Positions 23,701 to 29,994 of a stretch of 39,143 bases of DNA are shown one piece after another (within the stretch, counting starts at the first letter, position 1; the number at the start of each line of letters is the position of its first letter). Under the pieces are notes generated by a model that did no database searches, had not been told where the DNA came from, and saw only the letters and a program-made list of their open reading frames with translations. Both the position numbers and the translations under genes were made by a program. Source of the DNA: a virus; IMG/VR virus record IMGVR_UViG_3300020201_000052, positions 1-39,143 of that record. The stretch is one strand, 5' to 3'.

Positions 23701-23868
23701 AACGCACCTAACCCTCCAGAGAGCCTCATCATGGTCAAGAACGGAATAGACCAAAGAGAGGGAGTTGGGGACGACTACACAATCTCAGGGAACACCATCA
23801 CCTTCGAGGCGGGCAACGTCCCTCAAACAGGTGACTCTCTCGTTGCTAGAAGATATCTCTCGCTATGA
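20704..23868 (+). CDS. Tail-tip / host-specificity protein
   Basis: A 1054-aa central tail protein (the position of GTA gp15, lambda gpJ). A hydrophobic N-terminus (AQATAGLIISGIASSLL) is followed by RGAYAPVLLGRRRIGPLIAW, the usual tail-tip start. Residues ~243-490 look like an inserted jelly-roll/lectin-like domain. A conserved tail-tip core resumes (DGDEFEGIIATIFQDVGLFC, WDRVTGKFVFILI; LDKSTVTVLRDAGDFYPGQR). Residues ~978-1054 carry a small domain (AETPTGAINGSNAVF ... DDYTISGNTITFEAG) that recurs in the next gene. GTG start overlaps the peptidase frame's second stop. Likely determines adsorption and connects fibers. Confidence 0.8.
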   Translation: MVVSIPLFIAQATAGLIISGIASSLLKKKQKNPIVDEKPNSPSTRGAYAPVLLGRRRIGPLIAWVGDRTTVPESPAGGKGSTGNGSLQLVYRENAHHILCVGPGHALHRIWINGKTVYAPVGGITPLSHPSGSQIDLVGVGQFRIYWGEVNSPVDSFMGAGTRMQIQSRWKFLVRVVWIGCRLGGFPTWPAIEYEIQVKPYKPGDTISVDYDSLPERLNGSEGWLDNEFGSPGTVFNILDGFTFEESIPRGNIKIAGNQTSAFPLGARARVLGQPYPGYSNKYLNVTSSAHNAAEVRFIPTGYNVGDAPAPVTRIFNSEWVRQNTTVTGSGPAAPSGGLPSDGILHTGSAPHTVTWNGAHGNVNGTFLLNRYRNKFVFFVYFFGAFGFRDITVGILPFLGATTHSHTVRIEWIDGVIRLTNSNGLKSSWSQVDANWRRFELVYVAEHGTTPSLNNYNISVVIDTSNTDFGTEMYFSIGTFHKDSGTPVVGVTTVAFAEQIQAIDDAIGTLTNFLPGFGPGGPNAAHVLDQLMFETFPHGAGLDRSLFDITSLEEVGADLEAEGLRTHVYGPDGDEFEGIIATIFQDVGLFCSWDRVTGKFVFILIREPVGTVPTIPEQLISDPKPERFSQREDTTNDKAIFGFPDSAIGYRDNIVVDFDDGLASLDQNQKGDIVQLRTVIDADMAVQIAERRSAEILTPLDKSTVTVLRDAGDFYPGQRVSVHDFDSIQRILESKVDPKTRKVVHDILTDNYAITPSTQNLGVVLIPPESPEPLADPSVKIVELPEELRLASRRAISILRIRAAEHIGPAAVYLSGDDLTYTQVSGGIKHVTGGTLFDAFAASAADIADGPVFYGLGPDVAALSQSLTDANRDLGRQLLIVNDEIMFIKEVAPLGENMYQLKGVRRAKYGTSAPAHAIGDMVYIVDPKRLDAIYDPSVQALDTIYVKTQPRTSSRAISLSLVTPVDRIISATPPTPVTEFFAETPTGAINGSNAVFVLVNAPNPPESLIMVKNGIDQREGVGDDYTISGNTITFEAGNVPQTGDSLVARRYLSL

Positions 23869-24251
23869 CCGTCACAAAGATCCGTCAACCCCAGATCGAT
23901 TCCGACTCCGTTGGCACTTCTCAGATCATCGCTACCTCCGTAGTAGCAGCTTCCTACACCCTCGCCTCGATCACAGTCGATGCGGATGGTCGCCTCACTG
24001 CGGCCTCAAACGGCTCGGTTGCGGCTGTCCCTACCTTCGTGGACAACGAGGTCCCGGCAGGAGCCATCGACGGTACGAACGCTTCCTTCACCCTGGCTAC
24101 CACCCCGACTGCTGGTTCCACACACGCCTACCTCAACGGTGTGCGGATGTTCCCCGGAGCCGGAAACGACTACACGATCTCTGGTCTGACCATCACAATG
24201 CTCGTCATCCCTAAAACTGGTGACCGGCTTACTACTGACTACCGCTACTAG
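23865..24251 (+). CDS. Small tail-fiber-associated protein with a repeated attachment domain
   Basis: A 128-aa protein, start overlapping the previous stop (ATGA). Residues ~1-50 (TSQIIATSVVAASYTLASIT) resemble fiber N-termini; residues ~58-128 (NEVPAGAIDGTNASFTLAT ... NDYTISGLTITM ... GDRLTTDYRY) are the same domain found at the C-terminus of the upstream tail-tip protein. This domain type is common in tail fibers. It may link the fiber below to the tail tip; partner is inferred. Confidence 0.7.
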   Translation: MTVTKIRQPQIDSDSVGTSQIIATSVVAASYTLASITVDADGRLTAASNGSVAAVPTFVDNEVPAGAIDGTNASFTLATTPTAGSTHAYLNGVRMFPGAGNDYTISGLTITMLVIPKTGDRLTTDYRY

Positions 24252-24257
24252 GAAACG

Positions 24258-25838
24258 ATGGCAACAACGCAAGTACGAACGGGCCAGATAGGTGACGGGG
24301 GGGTCACCCTGGCCGACATGGCTGATCTGGCACAGGACCAGTTCATCGGGCGCACCTCGGCAAGCACTGGAGTTCCGCAGACTGCCACGATCACCGCGTT
24401 CGCACGCACGTTCCTAGACGACGTAGATGCTGCTGCCGCTCGCACGACGTTGGGTGCTACGGCGACAGGGCACACGCACGACGGCGCCGACATCGTGACC
24501 GGCACGGTCGGGACCGACGTCGGCGGAACCGGGCAAGACCTGAGTGGCGGAGCGGCCGAGGGCGCGCTCGTGTGGCTCGCTGGCGCGGCTTCGCTCGCTG
24601 CGCCGGGCACGTCTGGCTGGGTGCTCACCTCGCAGGGGCTCGGCCTCGCGCCTGCGTTCGCGGCAGCAGGCGGCGTCTCAGACGGCGACAAGGGCGATAT
24701 CACCGTCTCTGGCAGTGGCGCGACTTGGACGGTAGACACTGCGGCGATCACCCTCGCCAAGATGGCGAACCTCGCCCAGGACCAGTTCATCGGGCGCACC
24801 ACGGCAAGCACGGGAGTTCCGCAGACTGCCACGATCACCGCTGCCGCGCGCACGGTGCTCAAAGACACAACCGTCGCGGAGATGGTGGACACGCTCGGCG
24901 GCGCAGTCTCGACCGGCACAGGCGGGCTGGTGCGCGCGACCTCACCCGCGATCGTCACTCCAACAATCGCGAGCTTCGCGAACGCCAACCACGACCACAC
25001 GAACGCCGCTGGCGGCGGACAGATCTCAAACTTAGGAATCAGCAACGCGACCGCGACGCCAGGATCCAGCAAGATCGTGATGTCGGACGGCTTCGGGTTG
25101 ATCGCCGCTGGCTGGCTCACCGACATTCTCGCTCTCTCCGACTTGTCTGACGTGGCGGCCAAGACGGGCACCGGCAGCACGGTCGTCATGTCGGCGTCTC
25201 CTACCCTTACGGGCACTCCTGTCGTGCCCGGCTATGCCACGCTCGTCGGTGGGTACGTCCCGCTCGCGAACACGAGACCTGAAGGACCGCACGATTATGC
25301 TAAGACTGGCACAGGCAACTACACAGCTTACTATTGCGCCAACATCGCCAGCGGCATCGCGCTGACAACGCTGGCCCTCGTTGCGAACCGCTTCTTCGCT
25401 GTTCCGTTCGTCGCACCTAGCCGTGGGGGCACGCTGGATCAGCTTGAAGTATACGTCACCACTGGAGTTGCTGCTACCAACATATACCTGGGCATCTACA
25501 ACAACTCAAACCTGTATCCGAGCACGCTGCTGCTGGATGCCGGAACTACTGCCAGTGCTACCAGCGCCACGAAGATCACTAAGGCGATCTCCCAAGCCCT
25601 CACTCCTGGGCAGCTCTACTGGCTCGTGTGCCTTAGCAACGGAGCGCCGACGATCCGAGCTGGAGCTGCCAACGGGGCCAGCATGATCATGGGCACGGCA
25701 TCTAGCGTGAACACCACGGTCACCACGAGCCTCTACGCCGCACAGACCTACGGGGCACTGCCTGCCAATTTCCCAGGAACTCCAACAGCAGTAGCAGGCA
25801 CAGCGTTCCCTGGTCTGTTCTACCGCTTCTCCGCCTGA
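24258..25838 (+). CDS. Tail fiber protein
   Basis: A 526-aa Gly/Ala/Thr-rich protein with low-complexity fiber-like sequence. A ~34-residue element, DLAQDQFIGRTSASTGVPQT-type, occurs twice (about residues 18-51 and 165-199), with matching DNA repeats. HTHDGADIVTGTVG resembles the His-containing patterns of metal-binding trimeric fibers, and a further NHDHTN follows. The C-terminal ~180 residues (AVPFVAPSRGGTLDQLEVYV, ATNIYLGIYNNSN, PGQLYWLVCLSN) form a compact beta-sandwich-like tip, the likely receptor-binding end. It starts 6 nt after the preceding gene. Confidence 0.8.
   Translation: MATTQVRTGQIGDGGVTLADMADLAQDQFIGRTSASTGVPQTATITAFARTFLDDVDAAAARTTLGATATGHTHDGADIVTGTVGTDVGGTGQDLSGGAAEGALVWLAGAASLAAPGTSGWVLTSQGLGLAPAFAAAGGVSDGDKGDITVSGSGATWTVDTAAITLAKMANLAQDQFIGRTTASTGVPQTATITAAARTVLKDTTVAEMVDTLGGAVSTGTGGLVRATSPAIVTPTIASFANANHDHTNAAGGGQISNLGISNATATPGSSKIVMSDGFGLIAAGWLTDILALSDLSDVAAKTGTGSTVVMSASPTLTGTPVVPGYATLVGGYVPLANTRPEGPHDYAKTGTGNYTAYYCANIASGIALTTLALVANRFFAVPFVAPSRGGTLDQLEVYVTTGVAATNIYLGIYNNSNLYPSTLLLDAGTTASATSATKITKAISQALTPGQLYWLVCLSNGAPTIRAGAANGASMIMGTASSVNTTVTTSLYAAQTYGALPANFPGTPTAVAGTAFPGLFYRFSA
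24309..24855 (+). repeat. Direct repeat pair within the tail fiber gene
   Basis: Segments at about 24309-24410 and 24752-24855 are near-identical at the DNA level (shared CAGGACCAGTTCATCGGGCG, then GGAGTTCCGCAGACTGCC and ATCACCG). They code the repeated AQDQFIGRT and GVPQTATIT motifs. They are substrates for in-frame recombination that would remove about 440 bp (close to 147-148 codons). Confidence 0.75.
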
Positions 25839-25955
25839 TACGAAGAGGCGGCGCACCTCGGAGTGAGGTGGCTGCTTGGTCGTCGTGCATGGTGGTGGTA
25901 TCCTGCCCCTGCGGGGGATCCCCTGCAACCCTCGTTCCCAAGGAAAGGCACACCC

Positions 25956-27497
25956 ATGCAGTTTGCAATTGTCGATCAGGCAGAAAAGAAGATCGTAGAG
26001 AAGGAGCTTCAGCCGGGCTGGAATGCCCTGGTCGGCTCCCTCGGGTGTCACTACTGGCCCAGGAACGGCTGCATCCGGCTCTCGAACGGGGTCTATGACG
26101 GGGCCTGGGTGGGAGGAGTCTACATTTCCCACATCGAGATCAACGGTTCCCGTCGTGGGAACGGTCGGGAGTACCTGCCCCCGCGCTCGGTGCTCTACCT
26201 CGACACGTTCGGCGGCGCTCGACCCGGCCACGCGACCGCAGGCGTCGTCGGGGGAGTCCCGGTGCCTTTCTCCCAGGACGCTGCCTCGATGCACAGGGCG
26301 CGCGGGGAAGCCACCTACACGGAAGCCCTGGGCGATCTGTGGAAGGTCGCTGGCGTGCCTCAGCCCAACCCTCCCGGCGTTGAGTGGATCGAACCTGTCT
26401 GTGGCTGGCAGATGAACGGTCCGTTCCACTGGGAGCGCCACAAGGCCACAATGGGGCGCACGGCGCTCGACTGCCTGCAGGCTGCCAATGGCGAACCGTA
26501 CCGAAATCCTGCCCGCAACGGCTACTACACCGGCTCGCGTGGCTGGGGCAAGGTCACGCAACTTCCGCGCTTCGCTGCGCTGAATAGTGATCAGTACGAC
26601 GATCGCCGCATGCCGATCGATTGGAACACCGGCAACTGCCCGTACCGAGATCGCCTTCTCGGGCTGAACCAGTACAACGGCTGGTTGCCCTCAGACGACC
26701 AGCACCTAGGCAACACGACCGCGAGCGCCAAGGCGCTCGATCTAGTCGGCTGGGAGCCCGCACAGTTCGACCTCTCGATGATTGGTTGGGACTGCTCCTA
26801 CGCACGCGACTCGATCCCCGCAACCGTCGCAGGACAGGGCAGCGACTTCTACGGTCGCCGCGCTGTCGCTTGGTCGATCGACACGATGCGGATGGACAGG
26901 CAGTTGTTTCCGCGCTCGCGCCTCCTCGTCGATCAGACGCTCAAGGCGATGACTCCTGCCGGGCAGGTCATGCGCGTGTCCGAAGGCTCGCAAGCAGCGC
27001 AGGGATTCTCTCCCGCTCTCTGGACCGCTGGTCCTGGCGTCCCTGATCCCCTGCCGACGAGCGAGGACATCGGCTACACCTACGAGCTGTGGCTGACCGC
27101 GTACGCGCTGGCAACACACGGCGAGTGGCGCGCTGTACAGAAGATCGTCAATGGGATGTTCGCCGCTTCGGGGGTCTTTCCATCTATCGTGAAGAAGAGG
27201 GGCTATGTACCGAAGGGCGTCGCGGTCGGACGAAAGGACGGCGTAGCCTACCCGGTCATCGCAGCGGGCGCAGGCATTCCCGACTTCATGCCGTCGATCG
27301 GCATCGGCTTACTTGCCTGTCAGGCAATTCACGAGGGCCGTAACCCGAAGAAGTATTTGGAGTTTGGACTCTTGTTCTCAACTCCAACTCAAGGCAAGGC
27401 GACTACTCTCATCGATCTCCGCAATCGTCTGAGAAACGAATGGGGCGGGCGTTCGCAGGTCGTTTGCTTGCTGTCAGCTCTGGAACGATCCGTCTGA
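25956..27497 (+). CDS. Unrecognised 513-aa protein at the end of the tail operon
   Basis: The ATG at 25956 follows AAGGAAAGG; the longer frame from 25863 runs through apparently non-coding sequence. The protein is rich in Trp, Tyr, Gly and His and has a central region with GWQMNGPFHWERHKATMG, YYTGSRGWGKVTQLP, DWNTGNCPYRDRLLGLNQYN, SDDQHLGNTTASAKALDL and WLTAYALATHGEWRAVQ. These helical, aromatic-rich parts recall alpha/alpha-barrel carbohydrate enzymes, but I see no established catalytic motif and name none. No signal peptide. As the last gene before the converging operon it is probably a virion-attached enzyme or fiber component. A 14-bp terminator-like hairpin follows directly. Confidence 0.65.
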   Translation: MQFAIVDQAEKKIVEKELQPGWNALVGSLGCHYWPRNGCIRLSNGVYDGAWVGGVYISHIEINGSRRGNGREYLPPRSVLYLDTFGGARPGHATAGVVGGVPVPFSQDAASMHRARGEATYTEALGDLWKVAGVPQPNPPGVEWIEPVCGWQMNGPFHWERHKATMGRTALDCLQAANGEPYRNPARNGYYTGSRGWGKVTQLPRFAALNSDQYDDRRMPIDWNTGNCPYRDRLLGLNQYNGWLPSDDQHLGNTTASAKALDLVGWEPAQFDLSMIGWDCSYARDSIPATVAGQGSDFYGRRAVAWSIDTMRMDRQLFPRSRLLVDQTLKAMTPAGQVMRVSEGSQAAQGFSPALWTAGPGVPDPLPTSEDIGYTYELWLTAYALATHGEWRAVQKIVNGMFAASGVFPSIVKKRGYVPKGVAVGRKDGVAYPVIAAGAGIPDFMPSIGIGLLACQAIHEGRNPKKYLEFGLLFSTPTQGKATTLIDLRNRLRNEWGGRSQVVCLLSALERSV

Positions 27498-27503
27498 AAA
27501 GAG

Positions 27504-27534
27504 AAGCGCCATCGAGAAAATCTCGATGGCGCTT
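27504..27534 (+). terminator. Perfect 14-bp hairpin ending the structural operon
   Basis: AAGCGCCATCGAGA (27504-27517) pairs perfectly with TCTCGATGGCGCTT (27521-27534) across a 3-nt AAA loop, beginning 6 nt after the stop of the 513-aa gene. A-rich sequence precedes it, so it may end transcription from both sides. Confidence 0.75.
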
Positions 27535-27555
27535 GGCAGACTTAGGCCGGAACTC

Positions 27556-27606
27556 CCCCGCTCAAGAGGTAATCCCGACCCGCAGGCATGTTACCAGAGA
27601 GCGGGG
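27556..27606. other. Nested stem-loop
   Basis: CCCCGCTC (27556-27563) pairs with GAGCGGGG (27599-27606); inside it GGTAA (27568-27572) pairs with TTACC (27591-27595). It is one of four structures packed between the converging operons. Confidence 0.5.
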
Positions 27607-27612
27607 TAGAGC

Positions 27613-27644
27613 GGGGGCGGCGCATCTCCACAGTCGCCGCCCCC
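27613..27644. terminator. GC-rich hairpin between converging operons
   Basis: GGGGGCGGCG (27613-27622) pairs perfectly with CGCCGCCCCC (27635-27644), with a 12-nt loop. No T-run; may act as a barrier to converging transcription. Confidence 0.5.
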
Positions 27645-27647
27645 TGA

Positions 27648-27690
27648 CCCATGACTAGCTCGAACACTTCCCCCCGAATCGGGTCATGGG
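27648..27690 (-). terminator. Stem-loop just past the end of the minus-strand operon
   Basis: CCCATGAC (27648-27655) pairs with GTCATGGG (27683-27690), enclosing a GC-rich loop that can fold again (CCCCCGAATCGGG). It lies within 2 bases of the stop of the last minus-strand gene, the position expected of its terminator. Confidence 0.5.
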
Positions 27691-27691
27691 A

Positions 27692-28240
27692 TTACTGGAG
27701 CCACTCGTAAGACACATCAGCCGCCCAGCGTGATTCGTTCAGCCAAGTCAGATAGGCGAAGATTCCGCCCGGCGGCACGGTGAGGTCGATGGTCCACGCG
27801 CTGCGAGCGTGCGTACGGATCGAGAGCGAGTCAACCGCCGAGACAGGCACGGTGGCCGTGCCGTCCGTCTCTCTCAGCAACGAGACCGAGCCGCCCGAGA
27901 ACCCGGCGTAGTCCAAGGAGCCGTCGAACGGCACGCATGTTCCAGCCGCGTGCGTGATCTGGCTCACGCGCCTTGAAAGCAGGTGCCCGCTCTGCTGCAC
28001 GCGCAGATCCCAGCCCGCTGAGATCCAGGCATCAACCGACCACGACGACACGCCGTCGCCGTCTGTCTCCCAGCCGTGGCGAATCAGCGTGTCGTGATCC
28101 ACGCGCAGCCGAACGCGCGTTGCCCCCAGCGGGGGAGTTGGCAGCACAACGGCGCGCTCGCTGTTCGTGAACCCACCGTCGATGTGGACGGTTCCGCCGC
28201 CTAGACCGAACGCGACCAGGAGCAGAGCAATCATGGTCAT
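27692..28240 (-). CDS. Exported hypothetical protein
   Basis: A 182-aa protein with a hydrophobic N-terminus (MIALLLVAFGLGGGTVHID) that reads as a signal peptide or anchor, followed by a beta-rich body (RVRLRVDHDTLIRHGWE, SWSVDAWISAGWDLRVQQSG) with Trp-rich strands and an aromatic end (FAYLTWLNESRWAADVSYEW). It is the last gene of the minus operon and overlaps the upstream gene's stop by 4 nt. No enzymatic motif was seen. Its place after membrane proteins suggests a lysis- or envelope-related role, but that is guesswork. Confidence 0.65.
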   Translation of the reverse strand: MTMIALLLVAFGLGGGTVHIDGGFTNSERAVVLPTPPLGATRVRLRVDHDTLIRHGWETDGDGVSSWSVDAWISAGWDLRVQQSGHLLSRRVSQITHAAGTCVPFDGSLDYAGFSGGSVSLLRETDGTATVPVSAVDSLSIRTHARSAWTIDLTVPPGGIFAYLTWLNESRWAADVSYEWLQ

Positions 28241-28605
28241 CGAACCTCAGGTACTTTCATTAGGGGATTGTCGATCTGCATACGCAAGAACAGCGCCCTC
28301 AGCTCCCACACCTGGACGACGCCAGAGATCCGAGAGTCCACGCCATCCAATCGGTACACCAGCCGTTGTTCGGTTTGCGCGATCAGAGCCTTCGTCGCCG
28401 CTGCGTCGGCCGAAGCGGCGGCGGCGCGAGTGTCCGCAGCGGTCTGTAGGCTGTTCAGCGCCGACGTCAGCCACAGGACGCCGCCTATAACCACGACGAC
28501 GAAGGCGATAGGGACGAGGGTGCCCTGGTCGAAGACCGTTCGGCCTCGACGATCATCCGGATCCAGCCGTCGCTCGTCCGACTGGGTGTCGTCGTCTACA
28601 CTCAT
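28237..28605 (-). CDS. Single-pass membrane protein of the lysis cassette
   Basis: A 122-aa protein starting with MSVDDDTQSDERR. A charged, probably cytoplasmic N-terminus of ~33 residues precedes one membrane segment (LVPIAFVVVVIGGVLWLTSA) and then an Ala/Thr/Arg-rich coiled coil (TRAAAASADAAATKALI, RLVYRLDGVDSRI). This N-in/C-out arrangement occurs in pinholin partners and inner-membrane spanins. A longer frame reaches 28752 but overlaps the 55-aa membrane gene, so I chose 28605. Stop overlaps the next start by 4 nt. Confidence 0.65.
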   Translation of the reverse strand: MSVDDDTQSDERRLDPDDRRGRTVFDQGTLVPIAFVVVVIGGVLWLTSALNSLQTAADTRAAAASADAAATKALIAQTEQRLVYRLDGVDSRISGVVQVWELRALFLRMQIDNPLMKVPEVR

Positions 28606-28613
28606 CGGGGCGG

Positions 28614-28781
28614 CTAGAAGTCGAGCAACTTGCCGAAGACTCGCCAGCCGAGCATTCCGAACATCACCCAGCCAACGATTGCGGGCCACTTGTTCGCGAA
28701 GCTCTCTCCCTTGGTACGGAAGAAGACGATCCCCACGAGCAGGGCGAGCCACATGACACAGTAGATAAGAGCTGCACTCAT
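28614..28781 (-). CDS. 55-aa two-segment membrane protein, holin candidate
   Basis: A short gene of 55 codons. Two hydrophobic segments, ALIYCVMWLALLVGIVFF and WPAIVGWVMFGMLGWRVFG, flank a charged turn RTKGESFANK. This is the shape of small class II holins. The ATG overlaps the upstream stop (ATGA) and is preceded by AAGGGA; the gene ends 8 nt before the next start. Function by topology and neighbourhood only, since holins share no sequence signature. Confidence 0.65.
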   Translation of the reverse strand: MSAALIYCVMWLALLVGIVFFRTKGESFANKWPAIVGWVMFGMLGWRVFGKLLDF

Positions 28782-29059
28782 TTCGATCCCTTCAGCTTGC
28801 GAGCCGCTTTGGCTCTGGATTTCAGGTCAAGCCGCTTCGCAGCTTTTTCGGGACCTGTGTTCAGTTTCACGTCGAGCTGGCACGCCATGGCGGCGGCGGT
28901 CTTCAAGCACTTGGCTTTGGAGCTGTACTCTTCGCTACTCGCCAAAATCTCGGGCACGGCGCTGTGGTCCTTGACGCGCCAGCGCCATTTCTTATTCCTG
29001 CCTTGGTACATCTCGACTTCAGCCACGATGCCGGAGGAACCCATGCCTAGAAAGCTCAT
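28778..29059 (-). CDS. DUF1508 (YegP-like) domain protein
   Basis: A 93-aa protein whose core, MYQGRNKKWRWRVKD then EILASSEEYSSKAKCLK, follows the DUF1508 pattern of a two-strand '..G+WRWR.....G+ILA.SE.Y.SK' unit. Typical family members carry two units; only one is present here, followed by a Lys/Arg/Ala-rich basic tail (KRLDLKSRAKAARKLKGSK) that may bind nucleic acid. Both gene junctions overlap as ATGA. Role of the family is poorly known; presence within a lysis cassette is unusual. Confidence 0.8.
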   Translation of the reverse strand: MSFLGMGSSGIVAEVEMYQGRNKKWRWRVKDHSAVPEILASSEEYSSKAKCLKTAAAMACQLDVKLNTGPEKAAKRLDLKSRAKAARKLKGSK

Positions 29060-29637
29060 ACGAATTTTCCTGTCTTCGGATCAAATCTGGGAGGAACCCT
29101 ATCGGTCTCGGCAGCAACACGAGCGGTCTCTACCGCCTCGTCGCGGAAATAACCCTTTTCATGCGCTTCTTGGACTGTGTTGGCTTCCCCGCGCGTCTCC
29201 CGCGCCGCATCGCGCTCTTCGTTGACCTGCTTCACCGCATCCTTCTTCGTCTTCTGATAGCCAGCGACGGCGGCGAGGAGGATTGCCGCAACAGTTCCTA
29301 GTGGGCCACCGATGTTGCCTAGCCATGCCCACTGCCCGACATCTGCGGGGGGCGGGGGCGGCGGGATGGCGATCGGAGCTTTGCGACCTGGAACCGGATA
29401 CTGCTCCAAAACACTCTGAAGATAAGCAGTGATCCCCGGTACCGTTCCTTCCAATGATCTGCCAACCGCGATCGTTGTCTGTGTTGCTTTCGTATCGACT
29501 GCATCGATGCGATCTTCGGTGTTTTTTACCGACTGGTCGACCTTGCCGTCAATCAGCGCATCGCGCTCGTTGACGAAGTCCTCTGTCGCTAAGCAACTCG
29601 AAAGACCGAGCAAACTGACAACAAGGAGGGGGCGCAT
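29056..29637 (-). CDS. Lipoprotein with a membrane segment, u-spanin candidate
   Basis: From the ATG at 29637 the 193-aa protein begins MRPLLVVSLLGLSSCLATED, with a lipobox LSSC (Cys 15) at the end of a short signal peptide. Next come a coiled coil (EDFVNERDALIDGKVDQSV...), a proline-rich linker (APIAIPPPPPPADVG) and a membrane segment near 112-128 (GPLGTVAAILLAAVAGY). A charged C-terminal tail of ~65 residues follows. N-terminal lipid plus internal membrane segment and a Pro-rich linker is the layout of unimolecular spanins, though their C-terminal tails are normally short. Alternative starts at 29646 and 29673 exist; none has a strong ribosome site. Confidence 0.7.
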   Translation of the reverse strand: MRPLLVVSLLGLSSCLATEDFVNERDALIDGKVDQSVKNTEDRIDAVDTKATQTTIAVGRSLEGTVPGITAYLQSVLEQYPVPGRKAPIAIPPPPPPADVGQWAWLGNIGGPLGTVAAILLAAVAGYQKTKKDAVKQVNEERDAARETRGEANTVQEAHEKGYFRDEAVETARVAAETDRVPPRFDPKTGKFV

Positions 29638-29681
29638 GGCCCCCATAGTGTAGTCTCGACCGTGGGACCACAAGGGGTTAT

Positions 29682-29750
29682 CCTCTGCCCAAGCCCCCTC
29701 GGGGGCCAGAGACCCACCTAGGGCAGATCCTTCTTGCAGAGGAGCTGCCC
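29682..29750 (-). promoter_or_regulatory. Leader with mutually exclusive hairpins before the lysis cassette
   Basis: On the minus strand GGGCAG (29745-29750), CCTCTGC (29736-29742), TCTGCCC (29721-29727) and GGGCAGAGG (29682-29690) can form three alternative pairings, and GCCCCC/GGGGGC (29693-29698/29701-29706) forms a compact hairpin between them. The switch-like layout lies between the zinc-ribbon stop and the lipoprotein start and could act as an attenuator. Confidence 0.35.
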
Positions 29751-29757
29751 AAACGCG

Positions 29758-29994
29758 CTAGGCGGTCTCGGGGCGGCACGGTTCTCGGTGTGTCTCCGTT
29801 GCCGCCCCTTTTTTCTTCCTCATCTGCCTAGCCACCGTACTCGCGTGCCCCTTCGCTTCCTGAGGGAACATCTCAGCAACGATCGTGAATTTGCGCCCGC
29901 AGACCACGCACACCCCGCTCTGCGTCTTATGAGTCCCCTCGACCACATAGACATGCGTAACGTCAACCCTGCCGTTGTCGTGCGGGCACCTCAT
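29758..29994 (-). CDS. Small zinc-ribbon protein
   Basis: A 78-aa protein with a CPHD motif at the N-terminus (C3, H5) and CVVCGRKF near residues 29-36, with VYVVEGTHKTQSG between. A CxH/C...CxxC spacing of this length fits a zinc ribbon like those at the N-termini of NrdR and Ogr/Delta regulators. The rest is a basic tail. It overlaps the terminase stop by 4 nt, so it is made with the packaging motor; it may regulate late genes or assist packaging. Role is inferred. Confidence 0.65.
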   Translation of the reverse strand: MRCPHDNGRVDVTHVYVVEGTHKTQSGVCVVCGRKFTIVAEMFPQEAKGHASTVARQMRKKKGAATETHREPCRPETA

